Assembly (NCBI RefSeq): GCF_001267885.1
Contig: NZ_CP012382.1
Location: 7,303,001 to 7,367,000 of the forward strand
Length of the DNA: 64,000 nucleotides
From: Streptomyces ambofaciens ATCC 23877
GTDB taxonomy: Bacteria; Actinomycetota; Actinomycetes; Streptomycetales; Streptomycetaceae
Reading direction: 5' to 3'
Shown: positions 51,923 through 59,851 of the stretch, one piece after another
Numbering within the stretch: position 1 is the stretch's first letter
How the letters are laid out: every line of letters begins with the position of its first letter
Program-made: the position numbers and the translations under genes
The notes under the pieces: model-generated
Seen by the model: only the letters and a program-made list of their open reading frames with translations
The model's database searches: none
Told to the model about the DNA's origin: nothing

Positions 51923-53137
51923 CTAGAAGGCGGTGAGCGTCAGCCGGAGGCCGGTGGGCGCGGTGTCCTGGATGTAGGAGGCGAAGTCGGCCACGTCGTC
52001 GAAGGCGAACCCGTAGGCCCTGCCGTCCTCGGTCGCCGCGTGCACCGCCTTCGCGTAGTGGTTGGTCAGCGCGGTCCCGTAGAACGTCGCGGGATCGGTC
52101 GTCGGCTGGTCGGCCGAGGAGACCAGCGTGGAGCGGTTGAACCCGGCGCCGAGGACCGCCGCGACCGGACCGGTCGTCCCGTCGTTCGGCGCCGCGAGCG
52201 CACCGTCGCAGAACAGCACGTCCCGGGTGGACGGCCGGGCGAAGGAGACCTGGGCGGGTCCGTCGAAGGTCAGCCGGTCGCCGCGCACCCGGCCGGTGAA
52301 GGTGCCGGCGTTGGTGGTGATCCTGAGGTCCCTGCCGGTGTAGGTGCTCCACACCTCGTCGATGTACGGGGCGAGGTAGTCCTCGGGGAACAGCCCGGCG
52401 TCCAGACCGTGACCCGGCGCTATCACCCGGGTGTCGCCCACGACCAGCGGCGCGAACTCCTCGACCCGCCGCACCGCCTCGAAGACGGCCGCCCGCCCGC
52501 CCGGGCGCACGGTGCCGGTCGTCTGGTCCTTGGCGCCGGTCAGCCGGATGGCGAGCGGCACGCTGAACATGTCGACCATGGTGGTGTTGCAGAACATCCC
52601 GGCGGAGTTGTAGGTGAACTCCGCGCAGTCGTGCAGCACCCCGTGGTTGGGGTCGGACGCGACCCAGCCCGCGGGGTACTGCAGCGCGGGGTTGCCGGCG
52701 CCGTCGGCGACCACCTTGAACCTCAGCTTCTCGCCGAGCGACACATAGATCCGGCCGGAGAGGTACGGCAGTGACAGCGTTGTCTCCCCGCTGCCGGCGA
52801 GGCTGATCGCGTAGTCGGTGTAGCCGTCGGCGCCGTTGTCCGACAGCGCCACGGGCGCGACGGTGCCGTCGGGGGTGACGCGCACCTGGCGGCCGTCCTG
52901 GTTGCCGACGATGTAGACGTGCACGTCGGCGTTGCCGAAGGAACCGGTGCTGTTGACGATCGTCAGCGGCAGGGCGGCCGCGGCCTCGGCCCGGCCGGCG
53001 GCCGTGGAGCCGTCCGGCGTGACGCCCGCGAGGGCGTGCGGGGCGAGGGCGGCGACGGCGGGGGCCGCCACGACCGCTCCGCCGAGGGCGACGAGCAGCT
53101 TGCGGCGGCCGAGGGGGCGCTGGTGACGAGGAGTCAT
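51923..53137 (-). CDS. Secreted GH64 endo-1,3-beta-glucanase
   Basis: 404 aa. Twin-arginine-like signal RRKLLVALGGAVVAAPAVAAL. GH64 domain fills the rest: LPLTIVNSTGSFGNADVHVY, catalytic region HDCAEFTYNSAGMFCNTTMVDMF split by motifs, and CDGALAAPNDG. GH64 enzymes cleave laminarin/fungal 1,3-glucan outside the cell. A LacI-type palindrome lies 53 nt upstream of the start. No carbohydrate-binding module is attached. Confidence 0.9.
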   Translation of the reverse strand: MTPRHQRPLGRRKLLVALGGAVVAAPAVAALAPHALAGVTPDGSTAAGRAEAAAALPLTIVNSTGSFGNADVHVYIVGNQDGRQVRVTPDGTVAPVALSDNGADGYTDYAISLAGSGETTLSLPYLSGRIYVSLGEKLRFKVVADGAGNPALQYPAGWVASDPNHGVLHDCAEFTYNSAGMFCNTTMVDMFSVPLAIRLTGAKDQTTGTVRPGGRAAVFEAVRRVEEFAPLVVGDTRVIAPGHGLDAGLFPEDYLAPYIDEVWSTYTGRDLRITTNAGTFTGRVRGDRLTFDGPAQVSFARPSTRDVLFCDGALAAPNDGTTGPVAAVLGAGFNRSTLVSSADQPTTDPATFYGTALTNHYAKAVHAATEDGRAYGFAFDDVADFASYIQDTAPTGLRLTLTAF

Positions 53138-53189
53138 GTGGGGGGTCTCCAGAGTGATCGGGGCATGACGGCGTGAGGGCGGGAACGGC

Positions 53190-53203
53190 TGAGAGCGCTC
53201 TCA
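53190..53203. promoter_or_regulatory. LacI/CebR-like operator upstream of GH64 gene
   Basis: TGAGAGCGCTCTCA, a perfect 14-bp palindrome, 53 nt upstream of the glucanase start. It differs from the known CebR box TGGGAGCGCTCCCA only at symmetric positions, so a LacI-family sugar repressor is the likely binder. No such regulator is encoded in this window. Confidence 0.65.
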
Positions 53204-53313
53204 CGCCGGGCCCGATGGTACGCAGAACGCATGGCCCGGCCAACCGTCTCCACACGACCTCAAATCCTCGACCCCGCACGTCACTTGAGATCGCCCGCGC
53301 CGCCCGGACCACG

Positions 53314-53346
53314 CTTAAGCGGTGTTTAAGGCCCACTTAATCCGAG
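53314..53346. promoter_or_regulatory. Three direct repeats at 11-bp spacing
   Basis: CTTAAGCGGTG, TTTAAGGCCCA and CTTAATCCGAG start at 53314, 53325 and 53336. The common word (C/T)TTAA(G/T) recurs exactly every 11 bp, the arrangement bound by OmpR/PhoB- or SARP-type activators. Located between the GH64 gene (minus) and the acetyltransferase unit (plus). Confidence 0.45.
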
Positions 53347-53428
53347 TCGGAAACCGGGTGGTCCCACCCGCCCCGCACCCCGTACTGTGTGAGTCACGCC
53401 CCGAGGCCGACGGAAGGAGGGCAGAGCC

Positions 53429-53485
53429 GTGCAGTTCACGTCACTCCCGCGCTCCCTCCCCGTAGCCCCGGCGTACCTCGTCTGA
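53429..53485 (+). CDS. Possible leader peptide (uORF), 18 aa
   Basis: GTG at 53429 preceded by GGAAGGAGG 8 nt upstream, the best ribosome-binding site in this interval. Translates MQFTSLPRSLPVAPAYLV and stops, 39 nt before the acetyltransferase start. It could couple or attenuate translation of the next gene. Expression is unproven. Confidence 0.35.
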   Translation: MQFTSLPRSLPVAPAYLV

Positions 53486-53524
53486 CCGGGAGCGCGTCCC
53501 GCATCACGCATCCCGGAGGAATCC

Positions 53525-54424
53525 GTGACCGATCTGGTCATCCGCGCGCTCGACGAGAGCGACGCCCGTCTTTTCGACACCCTGCCCGACCCGCTGGGCG
53601 CCCGCGAGGGCCACCGGCTCACCCGCCACCGCCCGGACTGGAAGCGCGTCGCCCTGCGCGACGGCGCCGTCGTCGCCCGCGGCGCCTGGTGGGGCGGGCC
53701 CGACGACACCGAACCCGTCACCCTCAACTGGTTCGACGTGGCCGAGGGCGAGGAGGAGGCCGGAGCCGAACTCCTGCGCACGGCCCCCTGGCAAGTGGAA
53801 CTGGAACTCAACCCGCCCGGCACCTGGCGCGACGAACCCGCCGTGCGCGCCGCCACCGAGGCACGGTTCGCGGCCGCACGGGCGGCCGGGTACGACCTCC
53901 TGGTCGAGCGCTTCCTGTACCGGTGGACACCGGAGTGCGGACTGCCCGGGCGGCCGGGCCGTCTGGACTTCCGCCCCGAACCGGACGACGCCGTCTTCTT
54001 CGACGCGCTGCGCCGCATCCACTCCGTCACCCTGGACGCCCACGCGCTGATGGACATCGAGCAGGGCGGACTCGACCGGGCCGCGCAGGCCGAGCTCGAC
54101 TTCTTCCACTGGTGCCCGTCGCCGCGGGAGTGGTGGCAGGTGGCGTACACCCCGCAGGGGGAACTCGCGGGCATCCACGTACCCGCGCACAACCCGTCCG
54201 GCCCGTGCGTGGGCTTCATCGGCGTCCTGCCCGAACACCGCGGCCGGGGGTACGCCTTCGACCTGCTGGCCGAGTGCACCCACTTCCTGGTCGACCGCGG
54301 CGCCGAGTTCGTCTCCGCCGCGACCGACCGGGGGAACACCCCCATGGCCGCCCACTTCGCCGAGGCCGGCTATCCGGTGGTCCGGGAGAGGATCAACTTC
54401 CGTCCACCGGCGGCCGGTCGGTAA
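53525..54424 (+). CDS. GNAT-family N-acetyltransferase
   Basis: 299 aa, GTG with GGAGGAA upstream. Two halves: N-terminal WKRVALRDGAVVARGAWWGG resembling a degenerate GNAT domain, and C-terminal GNAT core FIGVLPEHRGRGYAFDLLAE (acetyl-CoA pyrophosphate loop RGRGYA) with TDRGNTPMAAHFAEAGY. Tandem-GNAT length. The acceptor is unknown. Followed by a 15-bp terminator hairpin and then the IS701 fragment. Confidence 0.87.
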   Translation: MTDLVIRALDESDARLFDTLPDPLGAREGHRLTRHRPDWKRVALRDGAVVARGAWWGGPDDTEPVTLNWFDVAEGEEEAGAELLRTAPWQVELELNPPGTWRDEPAVRAATEARFAAARAAGYDLLVERFLYRWTPECGLPGRPGRLDFRPEPDDAVFFDALRRIHSVTLDAHALMDIEQGGLDRAAQAELDFFHWCPSPREWWQVAYTPQGELAGIHVPAHNPSGPCVGFIGVLPEHRGRGYAFDLLAECTHFLVDRGAEFVSAATDRGNTPMAAHFAEAGYPVVRERINFRPPAAGR

Positions 54425-54430
54425 CCGTCA

Positions 54431-54486
54431 CGGGGAAGCCGGCCCGGAGCGCGGGGAAATCCCGGGCGCCGGGGCCGGCTTCCCCG
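54431..54486 (+). terminator. Terminator after acetyltransferase
   Basis: CGGGGAAGCCGGCCC (54431-54445) is the exact complement of GGGCCGGCTTCCCCG (54472-54486): a 15-bp stem enclosing a smaller inner hairpin. It marks the end of the conserved arm before the island. Confidence 0.75.
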
Positions 54487-54539
54487 GCTGCGGGCCGGTT
54501 CGGCGCGCGTCGGGCGCCGCTCCCCGCGGCCGGCCCCGG

Positions 54540-54877
54540 GCCCTGGTGGCGCGGGCTGCTGCTGGACGGGCGGCGCAAGTCGGTGGAGCCGATGGCGGCC
54601 CGCCTCGGAGGGGACGGCGACCGGCAGGCGCCGACCCACTTCATCACCTCCATCCCAGAGGAGAACGGGACCTGCCTTATGCGGTCGGCGTCTCCGGCCG
54701 TCACACCGCGCATTCCGGCCGATGCCCGGCCCGTCCAACCGGTCTGTGCGGGCACCGGGCGCCCGCCGAAGACGCAGTACCCCGAGCCTGCGCGGACCGT
54801 GAAGGACCTGGTCATCGCGGCCGGCCGGACGGCGGCCCGGCCGGTGTCCTGGCGGGAGGGATCCCGGCCGGGCAAGG
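54540..54877 (+). pseudogene. IS701-family transposase fragment (left island border)
   Basis: 54545-54650 encodes RGLLLDGRRKSVEPMAARLG and DGDRQAPTHFITS, the N-terminal start of IS701-type transposases. After a junction near 54655 the frame continues into SPAVTPRIPADARPVQPV and TVKDLVIAAGRTAARPVSWR, the C-terminal domain, so the central DDE region is missing. The last 195 bp (54683-54877) equal an inverted segment at 61450-61644. Cut off at 54877 by the SDR fragment. Non-functional. Confidence 0.8.
54683..54877 (+). repeat. Long inverted repeat, left copy
   Basis: 195 bp matching 61450-61644 in opposite orientation, with only about two mismatches seen by eye (for example GGGAGGG versus GGGAAGG). 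Both copies lie in decayed IS701-like transposase sequence and flank a 6.6-kb island. Confidence 0.85.
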
Positions 54878-55220
54878 CCGCGACAAGAACCGCGCCGATA
54901 CCGCCGTTGCGGAACTGCGCCGCTCCAGCGGGGACGAGAGGGTCGCTGCGATCACAGCCGACATGTCCCGCCTGTGCGACGTCCAGCGACTCGCTCACGA
55001 GGTCAGCGCCCGGACCGGTGGTGTGGATGTGCTGATGAACAACGCCGGCGCGACCCGATCCCACCGCGAACTGACCGAGGACGGCATCGGGACCGCGTTC
55101 GCGCTCAACGTGCTCGCGCCGTTCTGCCTCACTCACTGGCTGATGCCAGCCCTGACGGCCTCGGGGCCGGCCCGGGTCATCAACATCACGGGCGGCATCC
55201 CCCCGGCAGGCACGCCGTAA
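54878..55220 (+). pseudogene. SDR oxidoreductase fragment
   Basis: The plus frame ending at TAA 55220 reads RDKNRADTAVAELRRSSGDE, then VLMNNAGATRSHRELTEDG and PARVINITGG, a short-chain dehydrogenase middle part. The N-terminal dinucleotide-binding motif and the catalytic Tyr-x3-Lys end are both missing. It is cut on the left by the IS701 piece and on the right by a DUF4267 gene. Confidence 0.75.
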
Positions 55221-55318
55221 CCTTCGGCGGCAGCTCGGGGCTGCAGCAGGAACCGGGCGCCGATGAACAGCACGAAGAGGCCGAGGACGGCCGCCAAGGT
55301 GTAGGCGGTGACGGTCAT
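55133..55318 (-). pseudogene. Truncated DUF4267 small membrane protein
   Basis: The minus frame starts MTVTAYTLAAVLGLFVLFIGARFLLQPRAAAEGYGVPA split by eye as one TM helix plus the conserved DUF4267 word RFLLQPRAAAEGYGVPA. Past ~55208 the frame runs into the antisense of the SDR fragment (PPVMLMTRAGPEAV), so the remaining ~80 residues of the family are lost. Its ATG overlaps the stop... of its own operon partner's end region: the partner gene ends at 55315 (ATGA overlap). Confidence 0.65.
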
Positions 55319-55740
55319 GTCAGGGCTCCATCACCGCCGCGGTGATCCTGGGCATGTGTCGGGCTGCGGCGGGGGACGAGCACCAGCACGCTCAGTCCGA
55401 ACATCAGCACACCCAGGGGCACGTGCAAGGACGGAACGTGGGCGATGCCGAGCAAGACCTGAGCCGAGGCGAGGACGAGGAAGCCCGAAGCGTGCCAGAC
55501 GGGCCGCAGCGAGCCGCCGCCCGGCTTCCACGCCAGCACCGCCGCGAGCACGTACAGCATGGTCGCGCCGTACATCACGCGGGCTCCCACACTGTGCAGC
55601 GTCTCTCCGTAAGCGGAGGTCAGCAGTAGACCGGCGGACACGGCTTGCAGAAATATGGTCAGCGTCTGCAGAGCGCCCGCGGACCTGAGGAACAAAGAGT
55701 GACGACGCCCGTTCACTGTTGGTGACACCTGAGTGGCCAT
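55315..55740 (-). CDS. Four-TM membrane protein of unknown function
   Basis: 141 aa, ATG 55740 with AAAAGGAG ~8 nt upstream. Four hydrophobic helices (LQTLTIFLQAVSAGLLLTS, VMYGATMLYVLAAVLA, GFLVLASAQVLLGIA, PLGVLMFGLSVLVLV). No motif. Overlaps the start of the truncated DUF4267 gene by 4 nt, so both were an operon. A CTGCCCC-T-GGGGCAG palindrome (55757-55771) sits just upstream, probably an operator. Confidence 0.75.
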   Translation of the reverse strand: MATQVSPTVNGRRHSLFLRSAGALQTLTIFLQAVSAGLLLTSAYGETLHSVGARVMYGATMLYVLAAVLAWKPGGGSLRPVWHASGFLVLASAQVLLGIAHVPSLHVPLGVLMFGLSVLVLVPRRSPTHAQDHRGGDGALT

Positions 55741-55756
55741 GTCACGATCTCCTTTT

Positions 55757-55771
55757 CTGCCCCTGGGGCAG
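55757..55771. promoter_or_regulatory. Palindrome upstream of membrane-protein operon
   Basis: CTGCCCC-T-GGGGCAG, perfect 7-bp arms, 16 nt upstream of the ATG at 55740 and next to its ribosome-binding site. Binding there would block translation or transcription; binder unknown. Confidence 0.4.
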
Positions 55772-55974
55772 TAGACGTGTGCTGATCTCGGTCCTTGGCC
55801 CGCATGCGGATCGTCCTGTACGAGGCAGGCGAAAGGAGGCCGACGAGAGGACAGCTGGCGCGTAGTCGGTACGCGGCGGCGAGGTGGGAGCGGTTACTTC
55901 TCGCGCCACCTGCCCAACCCTTCGTGGCCGCACAGCGGCACCGGTCAGCTCGCTCGTGCCTGCTGGTGGGGTGC

Positions 55975-56247
55975 GGTACCGCGGTCAGGAAGCTTCGGAC
56001 CGTCTCCAGTTCGCTCCTCGACCCCACCCAGGTTCCGACCCGCCCCCGGGTGGCCGACCTTCGCATACCCGTCCTGGTCCTGCTCGCCGAGTACAGTCGC
56101 GCTCACCATGCCGGGAAGGTCGCCGACCGAGCCTGCCGGATGCTCCAGCAGGGCAAGGTGGTGGTACTGCCCGGAGCCACCCACCACTCGCTGTCCTTCA
56201 CCGCGCCGCAGCAACTGAATGAACACCTGACGGTGTTCCTGGGCTGA
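55975..56247 (+). pseudogene. C-terminal fragment of an alpha/beta hydrolase
   Basis: The last ~70 codons (to the stop at 56247) read DLRIPVLVLLAEYSRAHHAG, then QQGKVVVLPGATHHSL, the acid and His region of an alpha/beta hydrolase. The upstream nucleophile elbow (GxSxG) and oxyanion part are absent, and the preceding sequence has no homology by eye. An open frame runs from 55795 but only the end looks like protein. Another truncated gene of the island. Confidence 0.6.
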
Positions 56248-56269
56248 TACGGATCCACTCGGACTGGTG

Positions 56270-57484
56270 TCATCCATCAGTCATCTGCTGGATGGTTTTC
56301 AGTGTCTGACCTGCTCCGTTCTCGGCCGCCAGATGTTTCCCCGCGCTTGCGGCGGCTCGGTGGTGTGCCTGCTGTCTCACTACGCGGTCAAGCGAGTCGG
56401 CAAGCCGTTCAGCGGTGAGGGACCGGAAGGGGATCGGGTCGGTGGCGGCGCCTAGGGCGGCAAGCCGCGTCGCCCAGAACGGCTGGTCCGCGGTCACGGG
56501 GACGGTGACCGCGGGCACTCCGGAGCGCAGCGCGGCGGCGGTGGTGCCGGCCCCGGCATGGTGGACCACCGCAGCCAGGCGCGGGAACAGCAGTGCGTGC
56601 GGTACGTCCCCAAGGGTGAGCACGTCGTCCCCGTCGGCGGCGAGTCCGGCGCTGCCGGCCTGGAGGACGCCGCGCAGCCTGGCGCGGCGCAATGCTCGCA
56701 CAGCGATCTCGCTCAGCCGTTCCCCGTCGCCGGACGCCATGCTCCCGAAGCCGATGAAGACGGGCGGGGGACCGGCACCCAGAAAGTTCTCGAGTTCAGC
56801 AGGAAGACGCTGGGTCGCATCGTGATGGGGCCACCAGTTGCCTACGACCTTCAGACCGGAGCGCCAGTCGGAGGGACGGGGCACCAGGGCTGTGCTGAAG
56901 CCGTGCAGGATCGGCCAGTTCGCTCGGTCCTGTCGTCGACGCACCTCGGCAGGGGAGGCCGCAGGGAGCGCAAGGCGCTGGCGCAGCTGTGCGGTCGCCT
57001 GTGTGTAGACGCGGTCGGCCATCCGAAGTGCGAAGCGTCCGGCGGCCCGGTTGGCGAGACGGCCCAGTGAGCGGGAGCCTGTCACGACGGGCGGGAAGTC
57101 GCCGGTCGGTGCGGTGGGCTGGAGGTAGACGCCGATGCTCGGTGTGCCCGTGGCCTCGGTGAGGTGCCAGCCGAGCGGGGCGGTAGTGGTCGACAGCAGG
57201 AGCAGGTCTGTGCCCTTGTCCACCGCGTCGGCGAAGCCCTGACCCAGTTCGGTGATGAACGCGGCAGCCGTGCGCATCAGTTCACGTCTACCGGTGCCGC
57301 CGCCACGCCCACGGGTGTCGGCGGGCAGACTGCGGAACTCCAGCCCCGCCTCGCGTACGAGGGGTGCGAAGGTGTCGGTGGCGGCGAGGACGACGTCGTA
57401 CCCGGCCCGGCGCAGCTCGACGCCCAGACCCGTGTAGGGCGCGACGTCGCCGCGCGATCCGGCCGCGGCTATCAGGATCCGCAT
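56270..57484 (-). CDS. GT1-family glycosyltransferase (macrolide/sterol glycosyltransferase-like)
   Basis: 404 aa from ATG 57484 (GAGGAGG 5 nt upstream). GT-B fold: N-terminal MRILIAAAGSRGDVAPYTGL and FIGFGSMASGD; donor-binding signature HHAGAGTTAAALRSGVPAV...DQPFWATRL typical of UDP-sugar GT1 enzymes (UGT80/CalG/vancomycin GTs). Likely glycosylates a hydrophobic small molecule, for example a macrolide in self- or cross-protection. The gene starts 13 nt inside the MerR gene, so the two are translated together. Confidence 0.88.
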   Translation of the reverse strand: MRILIAAAGSRGDVAPYTGLGVELRRAGYDVVLAATDTFAPLVREAGLEFRSLPADTRGRGGGTGRRELMRTAAAFITELGQGFADAVDKGTDLLLLSTTTAPLGWHLTEATGTPSIGVYLQPTAPTGDFPPVVTGSRSLGRLANRAAGRFALRMADRVYTQATAQLRQRLALPAASPAEVRRRQDRANWPILHGFSTALVPRPSDWRSGLKVVGNWWPHHDATQRLPAELENFLGAGPPPVFIGFGSMASGDGERLSEIAVRALRRARLRGVLQAGSAGLAADGDDVLTLGDVPHALLFPRLAAVVHHAGAGTTAAALRSGVPAVTVPVTADQPFWATRLAALGAATDPIPFRSLTAERLADSLDRVVRQQAHHRAAASAGKHLAAENGAGQTLKTIQQMTDG

Positions 57485-58281
57485 CTGTCCTCCTCGAAAT
57501 CGGCGGCGCCACCCGCGTGGCGGGCCGCGTTGGCGTAAACCGCCTTGCGCGTAAAGGCGGCCAGCCCCGGGCGTTGCTGCGAAGGCGGTACGACCAAAGC
57601 GAAAGCGCGCGGGTCGGTGACGAAGTCGTCCGCGATGCGCCGGTGCATGTCGGGCGGGCACGAGGTGAACCAGCGTGCGATGTGCAGGCGGTGTTCCTCG
57701 GCCAGGTCTATGGCCCGTCCACCGTCGCCCGGCTCCCCCTCGTCGAAAACCGCGAGCAGCTCCGCGCGCCAGGCTGCTGCTTCGCTCATGAGCTGGCGCC
57801 AGTCCTCCTTGGTATGGGCGCCCGCGCGGGCCATCGCCTCGCGCTGTCCCTCCGATCGCGCCCATTTCATCTCTGCCTCGGTGGCGTAACTCAGGTCGAA
57901 GGCGACCTCACCGAAGACCTCGAAGCGTTCCTGAGGAGTCAGGGTCACCCCGGTCTTCTGGACTTCTATGGCCCGTTCCGCCACCTCGGCCAGCCGCTGC
58001 AGCCGGGCAATCTCCTCATGCAGCTGCCGCTGCCGGGCCCGGAGCCGCTCCAGAGGGTTTACCTGCGGATCCTTGAAAATCGCGGCGATCTCGTCGAGGG
58101 AGAAGCCGAGCTCGCGGTAGAACAGGATCTGCTGAAGACGGACCAGGTCGGCCTCACTGTAGAGCCGGTATCCGGCGTGGCTGCGGTCACTGGGTGACAG
58201 CAGTCCCGCCTTGTCGTAGTGATGCAGGGTCCGCACTGTCACCCCGGCGAAGGCCGAGACCTGCCCCACGGAGTAGCTCAT
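57472..58281 (-). CDS. MerR-family regulator with TipAS ligand-binding domain
   Basis: 269 aa. MerR HTH (SYSVGQVSAFAGVTVRTLHHYDKAGLL), dimer coiled coil (~75-115, LERLRARQRQLHEEIARLQ), and TipAS-type antibiotic recognition domain (~130-255: EVAFDLSYATEAEMKWARSEG, HIARWFTSCPPDMHRRI, FALVVPPSQQRPG). TipAL binds thiopeptides and other cyclic compounds and activates its promoter. It overlaps the glycosyltransferase gene, so it is probably the inducer of that operon. Confidence 0.92.
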   Translation of the reverse strand: MSYSVGQVSAFAGVTVRTLHHYDKAGLLSPSDRSHAGYRLYSEADLVRLQQILFYRELGFSLDEIAAIFKDPQVNPLERLRARQRQLHEEIARLQRLAEVAERAIEVQKTGVTLTPQERFEVFGEVAFDLSYATEAEMKWARSEGQREAMARAGAHTKEDWRQLMSEAAAWRAELLAVFDEGEPGDGGRAIDLAEEHRLHIARWFTSCPPDMHRRIADDFVTDPRAFALVVPPSQQRPGLAAFTRKAVYANAARHAGGAADFEEDRCGS

Positions 58282-58307
58282 CCACCCGCCCTTTCGTCGG
58301 CATACAG

Positions 58308-58336
58308 CCTCAAGCCTGACGTAGGGGGAGGGTCAA
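58308..58336 (-). promoter_or_regulatory. MerR-type promoter/operator
   Basis: On the minus strand TTGACC (-35, 58335-58330) is followed by CCTC...GAGG arms around CCCCTACGTCAGGCTT (about 58331-58308). Inverted CCTC/GAGG with an unusually long spacer is the pattern recognised by MerR-type activators. It sits 27-54 nt upstream of the MerR start. Confidence 0.55.
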
Positions 58337-58784
58337 CTCGGCACGCGTCCGTCGAGTCTGTCTCACGTGGTCGGCGAGTCCTAGGCACCGAAACGGATGG
58401 GGGTCAGGAAAGCCGGACGTCTGCCGCAGGGCTGCCACCTCCGTCTCGTTGGCCGTCGGTCCCCAGCGCAGCTTCGTGCCCATCTACGGCGACGTACCGG
58501 CAGTGCACCTCGGCGGCCGCCAGCATCCAAGGAGCCGGGTCCTGATCGGCCTTCGACCGGTTCGAGCGGGCCGTGCCAGCCACCACAGAGGCCTGCGCGC
58601 TCTGATCGTTGACATACGCCTCACGCCGTTGCGCCGTCCAACCGGAGGATCGGGGCCCCAGGACGGTGCTGTCTGGTGGGGGTGAGGATGCGCAGCTGGT
58701 CGAACGGCAGCCCGGGAGCGGGGGCTCGCAGTGACGGGCGGGACGAAGGTCCCGGCTGCCGTGACTGAGGCGGCCTGGACGCGT
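58337..58784. other. Gene-free stretch inside island
   Basis: About 450 nt with no supported gene; short open frames on both strands lack ribosome-binding sites and recognisable sequence. Codon-position GC pattern is weaker than in neighbours, suggesting decayed or junk sequence. Confidence 0.5.
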
Positions 58785-59666
58785 TCAACGCCGGGTCATG
58801 ATGCGCAACTCCCCATCGTCCGGGTCGCCGAACAGCACAAACAGTTCCGGCTTCAGTTCGGTGCCGCCGATCGTCCAGTACGTCTCCTGGCCACACTCGC
58901 CGTCGAGGCGTACGAGGACGCCGTCGCGGTCGGTGTCCCGAAAGTCACTCCCCTCTTCGCGCGTCCACGTGCCGGTCCCGTCGCACAGGGAGAAGTCACC
59001 GTCGTTGTGGGCCGGCACGCGGGTCAGCTCGGCCTGGCCGTCCGGAGCCAGCCGCAGCACACCCCCGTCCGCGTCACGCCAGTCCCCGACGAGCTGCCCG
59101 TCGGACAGCTCAGGTGGTTCGTAGTGGCCGGCCAGTGGGGCCGCCGACACTCCACACACGACGAGGAGGAGGACACTCGCGCCCGCGGAACGGAGCCAGA
59201 CACCCCACGATCCCCACGGGCGTCCGCGCAGGAGGGCGAGGCCCAGCACCGGCAGGGCGCCGACGCCGGCGAACCACGGGAGGGTGTCGGCGACCGGCCA
59301 TCCCCACACCGCATGACCCAACGCCGCCCACACCGCGCCGATCAGCGCGGATCCGGCCAGATGCCAGGACCACTCCGGTCCCCGGGCGGTGCGGGGCCGC
59401 AGGCGGGCCAGGGTCGCGGCGGGCATGATCTGCACGGTCGCGTGGAGGAGGCCAAGCAGCGGCAGGATCAGCAGCACGCAGAAGATGCCCAGGTAGGCGC
59501 CGCCGCCCTGGTCGTAGTCGTCGCGGCCTGCCTCCATGGCGAACCACCACGCCAGCCACACCAGCGGCAGTTGTCCCGCGCACAGCGCGGCCGCCCGGTT
59601 CCACTCGTCGTTCGACCAGGTGAGCCGCCGACGCCCGCTGGGATTCTCCGTCTTCCCCCACCCCAT
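58785..59666 (-). CDS. Integral membrane protein with C-terminal soluble domain
   Basis: 293 aa, ATG start. Four TM helices in the first half (~30-185; LPLVWLAWWFAME, YLGIFCVLLILPLLGLLHAT, LIGAVWAALGHAVWG, GVGALPVLGLALL, then SVLLLVVCGVSAAP). The last ~100 residues form a lipocalin-like/beta domain (GDWRDADGGVLRLAPDG, FSLCDGTGTWTREEGSDF, ETYWTIGGTELKPE). This layout is common in uncharacterised Streptomyces proteins. No function is assigned. Confidence 0.75.
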   Translation of the reverse strand: MGWGKTENPSGRRRLTWSNDEWNRAAALCAGQLPLVWLAWWFAMEAGRDDYDQGGGAYLGIFCVLLILPLLGLLHATVQIMPAATLARLRPRTARGPEWSWHLAGSALIGAVWAALGHAVWGWPVADTLPWFAGVGALPVLGLALLRGRPWGSWGVWLRSAGASVLLLVVCGVSAAPLAGHYEPPELSDGQLVGDWRDADGGVLRLAPDGQAELTRVPAHNDGDFSLCDGTGTWTREEGSDFRDTDRDGVLVRLDGECGQETYWTIGGTELKPELFVLFGDPDDGELRIMTRR

Positions 59667-59851
59667 GCCCGCAGCTTACGACCCGGGACCATGACCGTGG
59701 CGAGAGGGTGCTCCCGATGCCGTCTGCGGGGCTCGAGACTTGCTACGCGGGTTCACGCGGGATCGCCGGCCTCCAACTCGCCTCGCTCATCCTCCGGCTC
59801 CGCGAACCGTGATCGTTTTGCCAGACATGACCTAGCCCCGAACTTCGCAGG

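Noticed and set aside
55795..55974. N-terminal half of the hydrolase fragment
   Set aside because: No alpha/beta-hydrolase motif and poor codon bias, so only the C-terminal part is called.
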